From NCBI GenBank assembly GCA_002779825.1, contig PEVN01000010.1, forward strand, positions 1-32,725: DNA of 32,725 nucleotides, given 5' to 3'. This DNA is from Armatimonadetes bacterium CG06_land_8_20_14_3_00_66_21. Lineage in GTDB: Bacteria > Armatimonadota > Abditibacteriia > CG2-30-66-41. Positions 27,386 to 32,725 of this stretch are shown in pieces. The notes under the pieces were generated by a model. It saw only the letters and a list, made by a program, of their open reading frames with translations, was not told where the DNA came from and searched no databases. The position numbers and the translations under genes were made by a program. The first letter of the stretch is position 1. Each line of letters begins with the position of its first letter.

Positions 27386-29443
27386 CTACGTCGGCAGTCT
27401 CTCCAGCTTCAAGTTATCCAGATAGAACACCGTCGTGTCTGTCGCCAGGCTGATGAAGCCCAGCCACTGGAGCCGACGCCACTCGCCGTGACCGAAGGGC
27501 AGCCCTTCGAACCGCTCCGGCGCCTGACCGGGTGGGGTGATGGTCAGATCGTATCTGCCGGTGGCTTGACTCCCCAATGGGCAGACGAACTCGAAGTGAA
27601 CCCACTTCCCAAGCGGGAGGTTCAGCAGCGTCTTGCCGCCGACTTTCACGTCGCCATTCTCAACCTTCACAGAGGGCCCCACGCGGTAGGGGCTCGACGA
27701 GTCACGCCACTCGTTCCACACGATGGCGCCGGCCTCGATGCGGAGGTCATAGCTCAGCTTCACGACACCGCGGGGGTACTGGACCGCGTAGTACAGATGC
27801 GGCTGCCAGACCTGCGACAGTCCGGGGGCGTCGGCGAACTTGAGGCTGCGCTGCCCGCCCGCCGCGGTTTCATCGGTGACGCGGATGGAGGCCCTGCCCT
27901 CCTCGCCATTGGTCCGGGCTTGTGCTGCCTGCTGACCGACGGCGGTGCCTTCGAAGTCATCGTCCACCTTCGCCGGTCCTGGCGGCAGGGGGAAGTTGTG
28001 GATATGGTTGTACGCGAAGACGTTGTGGTTGGCGGTCGTGGGCGCGTAGCCCCAACTCCACCCGACAGAGCACCCGCTGTAGTAGAAGTCGCAGATCTCG
28101 TTGTGGGAGACGGTGTTGTAGCTGCTCCGCCCGATCCACACGCCGATGCCGGCACGGAACACGTGCCCGCCGTCGTGGATGAAACAGTTGTCCACCACGT
28201 TGCGCTCGGTCTGGTGCTCCGGCTCCGGCGGCAGCGCCGTTTCGCCGATTCGCACCCCGCCTGCACCGAGATCGTGCAGGTGACAGTGGACGACGCGGTT
28301 GTCCTTGCAGCCCTTGCCCAGGATCAGCGCGTACTCGCCAACGTGCGCGACCTCGCAGTTCTCTACGAGGCAGTTGTGCGCGCCGGTGGCGACGACCGCC
28401 GCCCGCGTGTGCGTGGCGGCCTGACCGTCGAGGACGGCGTCTTTCGGGCTCTGCCAATCAGCGTGCTGCAAGGAGAGCCCCCGCAACATCAAATGCTCAA
28501 CCTGCAGACCCACGTTTGCCTCGCCCTGAATCTCCACCAACCGGGTGAGTCGCGGAGCCGTCACGGTCGCTTTGACCAGGTCTTCGCCGGGAAGCGGCCA
28601 GTAGGAGAGCACGCCCGTCTTCCGGTCCAGATACCACTCGCCCGGCGCGTCCAACGCTTCGTGACAGTTCTCGACGTGGTAGCGCTGCTTGCCATCCCAC
28701 CAGGCAACGGGCCAGCCGGTGCGGTTGGTGAAGCGGACCGTCTGCTGGTTCTCGTCGAGGTCCTGAATCCAGTGGACCGAGGCGGTCCACGAGTGGTACA
28801 GCACGACATTCACGTCGGCGAGGTTATCCCACCCCTTCATCTCGCCCGGCGCGTACTTGAACCCGCTCTTCATCTCCGGCGTCGCCTTCGCGCGATCGCG
28901 AATCAGGGGCGCCAGGGTGCCGGCGATGTGGAGGCAGCCCTCGTTCGGCGTCCGCGCCCGGGTCCGCCGCTCGCCGTTGACAAAGAGCTAGTGGAAGTAC
29001 CAGTTGCCGGCCTTCACCTCGGGAATCTCGGCGACCCAGAGCTCACCGTCGCCCTTCTTCCAGCCGCCGATCTCGCTGCCACCGCTGAGCACCGGTGTTT
29101 CGCCGGGGTAGGCCGCGTAGGTGACCGGCGCGCCCTCGGCGCCGCTGTCTTGTGGGAGAAAGCGAATCGGCTCTGTCAGTGCGTAGACGCCGCCGCGCAG
29201 CAGAACTGTCACGGGCCGATTCGGCGCGGCGGCCCGCAGTCCGCGGGCTGCCTGCTGTGCGCGGGTGAGCGTGGCGAATGGACCGTCGGTCGCGGCTGCA
29301 TTGGGTGCGGGCAGCGTGCCTGACCACCTGTCATTGCCACCGGGCGAGACGAAGAAGTCGGCCGCTGCCTCGCCAGCTAACGCAATGCCGGACGACAGAG
29401 CCGTCACGGTAAGCAGCAGGGCAATCATCGGTAGAACCTCCAT
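27386..29443 (-). pseudogene. Secreted right-handed beta-helix protein, interrupted by one in-frame TAG
   Basis: About 685 codons if read through. Signal peptide MEVLPMIALLLTVTALSSGI, then ADFFVSPGGNDRWSGT, a pectin-lyase-like N-terminal strand set, repeated beta-helix turns (ENCEVAHVGEYALILGKGCK, DNCFIHDGGHVFRAGIGVWI, NHNVFAYNHIHNF) and a C-terminal lectin-like domain (about 510-680). At 28988-28990 CAC TAG CTC breaks the frame inside a conserved stretch (WYFH-stop-LFVNGERR), where a glutamine (CAG) would fit. Everything after it stays in frame for 533 codons. A recent nonsense change, a base error or suppression could account for it. The start ATG at 29441-29443 is preferred over 29458 because AAGGA precedes it. 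Upstream of the MFS and toroid genes. Confidence 0.85.
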
Positions 29444-29460
29444 GAGAGTCCTTCTCATGG
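29440..29460 (-). promoter_or_regulatory. Perfect 8-bp hairpin/dyad over the beta-helix gene start
   Basis: CCATGAGA (29440-29447), 5-base loop, TCTCATGG (29453-29460). On the mRNA sense strand the loop carries AGGAC, the likely ribosome site, while both candidate start ATGs lie in the stem arms. If formed in mRNA it would sequester the start; if used as DNA it is a 21-bp operator-like palindrome. Regulation is inferred; the symmetry itself is exact. Confidence 0.6.
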
Positions 29461-29557
29461 CAGAATTCGCCGGCCCGTTCGCGGTTCCTGCTGCCCGCCG
29501 GCATTCGGCCGCGGCGCGTCAACCTCTTCCCGGCGAGGTCGAAGCGCCGCCGACCGT

Positions 29558-29587
29558 TTGGCCGCCTCCGCCCGCCTCGGCTACAAT
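29558..29587 (+). promoter_or_regulatory. Putative promoter of the ABC exporter genes
   Basis: -35 TTGGCC (29558-29563), 18-base spacer, -10 TACAAT (29582-29587), five of six to the -10 consensus. The predicted start near 29594 gives a 113-base leader to the ATG at 29707. That leader holds a 6-bp hairpin CGCCTG-ATC-CAGGCG (29645-29659). Confidence 0.5.
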
Positions 29588-29706
29588 GGCGCGTTTGCCC
29601 GCCGCACTCCGACGGTAGACCGAAGATGAACCTCCCTGCAGGGTCGCCTGATCCAGGCGCGGGCTCGTGTTCCCCCAACGGACCACGCCGTGCCGCGCGC
29701 GCTGTA

Positions 29707-31458
29707 ATGAAGACCCTCTTCCGCATCCTTCGCTACCTGAAAGCTGAGTCCCGGCTGGTGACAGCCGGGCTGGCCGCCTCGCTGCTGTTCATTGGGACGA
29801 CCGTGGTGATGCCGCAGGTCATGCGCGACCTGGTCGATCAAGTGTTCGTAGGGCACCGGATGGAGCGGCTGTCGGTGCTGGCGCTGGTCATCGTGGGGCT
29901 GGCGGTGTTGCGCGGCGGGCTGCTGTTTGCGCAGATCTACTGCGCGGAGATGCTGGCGCAGCGGGTGCTGCGGACGATGCGCAATCAGTTGCTGTCCCAT
30001 TTGCAGCGGCTGGAGTTTGGGTTCTTCGACGGCATGCCGACCGGACAGATCATCGCCCGGATCACCAGCGACATCGACTCGATGCGTCGGTTCTTGGGCT
30101 TCGCGCTGAGCCAGATGATCGTCAACGTGCTGCTGTTCTTAGGCGTGCTGCTCATGTGCCTGCACATGCACCCCAAGCTGGCGCTCCTGGCGCTCGGCAC
30201 TGCGCCGTTCATCTCGCTGTCCGCCTACCGCTTCGGCCGGCGCATCGGTCCCGCCTTCCGCGGGATTCGCGAACAGGTCGCCAGCGTGACGACGGTGCTG
30301 CAGGAGAACATCGCCGGCGTGCGCGTGGTGAAGGCGTACGTCCGCGAGCGGCACGAGATCGAGAAGTTCGTCAACGAAGCCGTGACGCTGCTGGAACGGA
30401 ACGTCGGCGCGGCGCGGCTCTGGTCGTTCTACTTCCCGTTGATGGACTTCATCGCCGCCGGCGGGACGCTCGCGATCCTGTGGTACGGCGGCGGCGAAGT
30501 GATCCGCGGGCATCTGACCCTGGGCGAGTTCGTGGCCTTTGAGGCGTACTTCATGCTGATGAGCTGGCCGATCATGGCGCTGGGATTCGTCATCAGCATG
30601 ACGCAAGGCGCCGTGGTCGCCGGTGGGCGGATCTTCGAGCTGATCGACCGCGAACCGGCCATCTGCACCAAGCCCGGCGCCCGCACCCTCCCCGACATGG
30701 CCGGTCGGGTCGAGTTCCGGGACGTGACGTTCGCCTATCCGGGCCGCGAAGACTCGCCAGCCGTGACAGACCTCAGCCTGGCGGTTGAGCCCGGCCAGAC
30801 CGTCGCCGTGATCGGGCCCACCGGCTGCGGCAAGTCCAGCGTCGTCAACCTGATCCCGCGATTCTACGACGTGACCCAAGGCGCAGTCTTGGTCGACGGC
30901 ACCGACGTGCGGGAACTGGACCTGGAATCGCTGCGCCGGTCGGTCGGCATCGTCCTGCAGGACACGTTCCTGTTCTCTGCCAGCCTGCGCGACAACATCG
31001 CCCTCGGCCGCCCCGACGCCACCGACGACGAGGTCCGCGCAGCCGCCCGCCAGGCCGCTGTCGCGCCGTTCGCGGAGAAGCTCGAGAAGGCGTACGACAC
31101 CGAGGTCGGGGAGCGCGGCACCCAGCTCTCCGGCGGCGAGCGCCAGCGCGTCGCCATCGCCCGCGCCCTGCTGCTCGACCCGAAGATCCTGATCCTCGAC
31201 GACTGCACCTCCAGCGTCGACGTCGAGACCGAAGCCGTTATCCAGCAAGCGCTCCGAATCCTGATGGAAGGCCGCACCACCTTCATCATCGCCCAGCGCC
31301 TGTCGACCCTGCGCACCGCCGACCTGGTCGTCGTGCTGAAAGACGGCCGGATCGTCCAGCAAGGCAGCCACGAGGAGCTGCTGCAGGCCGGCGGGTTCTA
31401 CGCGGAGATGCTGCAGGTGCACTTGCAGACGCAGGAGGCGGTGGAGGGCGGGGTGTGA
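29707..31458 (+). CDS. ABC exporter half-transporter, degenerate-site subunit (TM287-like)
   Basis: 583 residues: six-helix membrane domain (about 15-310) and ATPase domain. Walker A GPTGCGKSS (370-378, K376), Q-loop LQDTFLFS, signature LSGGERQR (474-481). Walker B ILILDDCTSSVD has Asp499 where the catalytic Glu normally stands, and the switch His is Gln530 (IIAQRLST). That pair of changes is known in the TM287 half of heterodimeric exporters, so this subunit should need a partner with a normal site; the next gene is the candidate. ATG of MKTLFRILRYLKAE chosen on homology; an ATG 81 bases upstream adds a non-homologous Pro/Gly-rich tail. No clear ribosome site. Confidence 0.93.
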   Translation: MKTLFRILRYLKAESRLVTAGLAASLLFIGTTVVMPQVMRDLVDQVFVGHRMERLSVLALVIVGLAVLRGGLLFAQIYCAEMLAQRVLRTMRNQLLSHLQRLEFGFFDGMPTGQIIARITSDIDSMRRFLGFALSQMIVNVLLFLGVLLMCLHMHPKLALLALGTAPFISLSAYRFGRRIGPAFRGIREQVASVTTVLQENIAGVRVVKAYVRERHEIEKFVNEAVTLLERNVGAARLWSFYFPLMDFIAAGGTLAILWYGGGEVIRGHLTLGEFVAFEAYFMLMSWPIMALGFVISMTQGAVVAGGRIFELIDREPAICTKPGARTLPDMAGRVEFRDVTFAYPGREDSPAVTDLSLAVEPGQTVAVIGPTGCGKSSVVNLIPRFYDVTQGAVLVDGTDVRELDLESLRRSVGIVLQDTFLFSASLRDNIALGRPDATDDEVRAAARQAAVAPFAEKLEKAYDTEVGERGTQLSGGERQRVAIARALLLDPKILILDDCTSSVDVETEAVIQQALRILMEGRTTFIIAQRLSTLRTADLVVVLKDGRIVQQGSHEELLQAGGFYAEMLQVHLQTQEAVEGGV

Positions 31459-31461
31459 GGG

Positions 31462-31545
31462 TGAAGTTCGAAGCTCGAAACACGAAGCTCGAAACACGAG
31501 ACCCGAAGCTCAAAGCCCGAAATGCGAGGCTCGAAATGCGGAGCG
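31462..31545 (+). repeat. CGAANNN heptad tandem repeat, left border of the cassette
   Basis: Twelve consecutive 7-base units in register: TGAAGTT, CGAAGCT, CGAAACA, CGAAGCT, CGAAACA, CGAGACC, CGAAGCT, CAAAGCC, CGAAATG, CGAGGCT, CGAAATG, CGGAGCG. It begins 4 bases after the ABC gene stop and ends 26 bases before the four-helix-bundle start. Degenerate but clearly periodic. Confidence 0.85.
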
Positions 31546-31571
31546 TGGGGCTTGCGCGAAGGAGGCGGGAC

Positions 31572-31964
31572 ATGCCGGAACAGCGAGAGCGGAAGCGATA
31601 TGATCTGGAGGATCGCACGTTGGAGTTCGCTCAGCGGGTTCGGCACTTCGTCAAGGCGTTGCCCAGGACGGTTGCGAACATTGAGGACATGCGACAGCTC
31701 GTGAGAGCCTCTGGTTCAGTTGGCGCCAACTACATCGAGGCGTGCGAAGCCCTCAGTAGGAAGGACTTTGTGTATCGCGTCAAGGTCTGCCGGAAGGAAG
31801 CCAAGGAGTCGGCGTACTGGCTCAGTTTGGTTGACACAGGAGATCACCCGGAAACACAGCAAGCGCGACAGGAGTTGCTTCAGGAGAGCACAGAACTGAC
31901 CAAGATATTCGGCGCGATCGTGCGGAAAACCGAGGAGCAAACTGAGCACGATGACGGTGCGTGA
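31572..31964 (+). CDS. Four-helix-bundle protein (23S rRNA intervening-sequence protein family)
   Basis: 130 residues. The family core is present: LEFAQRVRHFVKALP, then QLVRASGSVGANYIEACEAL, then RVKVCRKEAKESAYWLSL. It should form a pentameric helical bundle; biochemical role unknown. The ATG is set by AAGGAGG 7 bases upstream; the open frame continues upstream only through the heptad repeats. It lies between the two ABC exporter genes, same strand, and interrupts what would otherwise be a tight gene pair. Confidence 0.92.
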   Translation: MPEQRERKRYDLEDRTLEFAQRVRHFVKALPRTVANIEDMRQLVRASGSVGANYIEACEALSRKDFVYRVKVCRKEAKESAYWLSLVDTGDHPETQQARQELLQESTELTKIFGAIVRKTEEQTEHDDGA

Positions 31965-31971
31965 CTCGTCA

Positions 31972-32007
31972 GTTCCGGATTTCGCCATTCGAGCTTGGAT
32001 CTTGCCC
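31972..32007 (+). repeat. Direct repeat copy 1, right border of the cassette
   Basis: 36 bases that reappear at 32102-32137 with about six differences; both contain GGATTTCGCCATTCGA. The copies are 130 bases apart. Read on the minus strand they show the CGAANNN heptads of the left border. Copy 1 starts 7 bases after the four-helix-bundle gene stop. Confidence 0.75.
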
Positions 32008-32101
32008 AGAAGGCTGTGCGTCTTGCATTCGCCGTGTACGAGCAACTACGCGGCAGCGACGGAGGAGCGGCGTCGACGTGACGAACCCGCCTGATCCCTT
32101 G

Positions 32102-32137
32102 GTTTCGGATTTCGCCATTCGAACTTAGGACTTGCCT
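32102..32137 (+). repeat. Direct repeat copy 2, outer right border
   Basis: Second copy of the 36-base repeat. Its minus-strand reading gives CGAATGG, CGAAATC, CGAAACC in register. It ends 6 bases before the start of the second ABC gene. The 94 bases between the two copies contain no supported gene. Confidence 0.75.
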
Positions 32138-32143
32138 CAAGAG

Positions 32144-32725
32144 ATGGGCTTCCACCACGGACCTCCCGGTTCTGACGAAGAGACGAAAGTCAGCCTCTTT
32201 GACCGCAGACTGCTGGGTCGGCTGCTGCAGTTGGCGGCGCCGTATCGCTGGCAACTTGGCGTCGGCCTGTTCCTGGCGCTGGTGCTCTGGGCCATCGGGC
32301 TGGCGATGCCGTATGTGAAGAAGCTGGCCATCGACCAGGGGATCGTCGCCAAGGACCTCGGCGTGCTGACCCGGTTGGCGCTGTTCTCGCTGGGGCTGTT
32401 CGTCGTTCGGTTCGGCGCCAGTTGCGCCCGCGGGATCCTGTTGGCGGTGACCGGGCAGAAGGTGATTCTCGATTTGCGCGAAGGCGTCTTCGCGCACCTT
32501 CAGGCGTTGGGGCTGGACTACTACGAGAAGGAGCAGTCCGGCCGGATCATCTCTCGGCTGACCAACGACATCGACGCCATCAACGAGCTGCTCAGCTTCG
32601 GGCTGGTGGAGGCATTCGCCAATGTGGCGACGCTGCTGGGCGCTGTCGTCATCATGTTCCACCTGCACGTCGGGCTGACGCTGGCGTGCCTTGCCATTCT
32701 TCCGTTCATGGTGCTGGTCGTCGTC
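32144..32725 (+). CDS. ABC exporter half-transporter, partner subunit (cut by window edge)
   Basis: 194 codons, open to the window end. The translation begins MGFHHGPPGSDEETKVSLFD and continues with exporter-type membrane helices (LGVGLFLALVLWAIGLAMPY, LGLFVVRFGASCARGILLAV) and the coupling-helix segment YYEKEQSGRIISRLTNDIDA. This is the membrane domain of a type-IV ABC exporter. The ATPase domain lies beyond the edge. It would pair with the degenerate subunit upstream and should carry the catalytic Glu and switch His. AGAG just before the ATG is a poor ribosome site, perhaps because the cassette has replaced the original upstream sequence. Confidence 0.9.
   Translation, partial: MGFHHGPPGSDEETKVSLFDRRLLGRLLQLAAPYRWQLGVGLFLALVLWAIGLAMPYVKKLAIDQGIVAKDLGVLTRLALFSLGLFVVRFGASCARGILLAVTGQKVILDLREGVFAHLQALGLDYYEKEQSGRIISRLTNDIDAINELLSFGLVEAFANVATLLGAVVIMFHLHVGLTLACLAILPFMVLVVV

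Larger units (their letters stand above)
31462..32137 (+). mobile_element. Intervening-sequence-like cassette with inverted CGAA-heptad borders
   Basis: The left border carries AAGTTCGAA (31464-31472) and AAGCTCGAA (31471-31479 and 31485-31493). The right side carries the reverse complements TTCGAGCTT (31988-31996) and, further out, TTCGAACTT (32118-32126). The arms are therefore nested inverted repeats around the four-helix-bundle gene. It fills the gap between two partner ABC genes almost exactly (stop at 31458, next ATG at 32144). 23S rRNA intervening sequences have complementary ends and encode this protein family; this looks like the same unit outside rRNA. Mobility is inferred; no target duplication is evident. 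Confidence 0.55.

Noticed and set aside
28988-28990. Pyrrolysine or reassigned TAG codon
   Set aside because: TAG ends rpmG, secE and rpsG at their normal lengths, and no pyl genes are in the window.
27263-29323. 686-codon plus-strand frame
   Set aside because: Shadow of the beta-helix gene caused by high third-position GC; no domain, and the opposite strand has clear homology.
31462-31545. CRISPR array
   Set aside because: Units are 7 bases without spacers, and no cas genes are present.
31398-31646. Minus-strand frame with repeated FELRVS-type peptides
   Set aside because: Product of the CGAANNN heptad array, not a protein.

Overview
The window is a high-GC bacterial chromosome segment in two halves. 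Bases 1-16,000 are a textbook ribosomal/RNA polymerase superoperon on the minus strand. In transcription order it reads rpmG, tRNA-Trp(CCA), secE, nusG, rplK, rplA, rplJ, rplL, rpoB, rpoC, then after a 398-base gap with its own strong promoter rpsL, rpsG, fusA and tuf (tuf is cut by the left edge). Two sigma70-like promoters with 17-base spacers can be read directly, one ahead of rpmG and one ahead of rpsL. Several of these core genes start with TTG or GTG. RpoB carries a four-cysteine zinc-ribbon-like insert and RpoC a long charged, coiled-coil-like insert.

Bases 16,100-32,725 are accessory. From left to right: a CBS-domain/DUF1385 membrane protein; a divergent PfkB-type sugar kinase; a HigB-HigA toxin-antitoxin pair; a tad pilus remnant (tadC plus a damaged tadB); and one open frame that runs from a homocitrate-synthase-like enzyme through a transposase fragment into tadB. 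Then follow a small secreted protein, and a minus-strand group made of a secreted beta-helix protein (interrupted by one in-frame TAG), an MFS transporter and a 753-residue protein that may be a polysaccharide-active toroid enzyme. The right end is a two-gene heterodimeric ABC exporter whose two genes are separated by a four-helix-bundle (23S rRNA intervening-sequence type) gene. That gene sits inside a cassette bounded by CGAA-heptad repeats in inverted orientation.

The lineage cannot be fixed from this sequence alone. The gene order, the RpoB/RpoC inserts, DUF1385 and the beta-helix/toroid enzymes would suit Armatimonadota or a neighbouring Terrabacteria phylum; this is an inference. TAG is a normal stop here (rpmG, secE and rpsG end with it at the expected length), so the TAG in the beta-helix gene is not explained by a changed genetic code.

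The most unusual items are the three-part enzyme-transposase-TadB frame, the intervening-sequence cassette lodged exactly between two partner ABC genes, the hairpin over the beta-helix gene start, and the zinc ribbon in RpoB.
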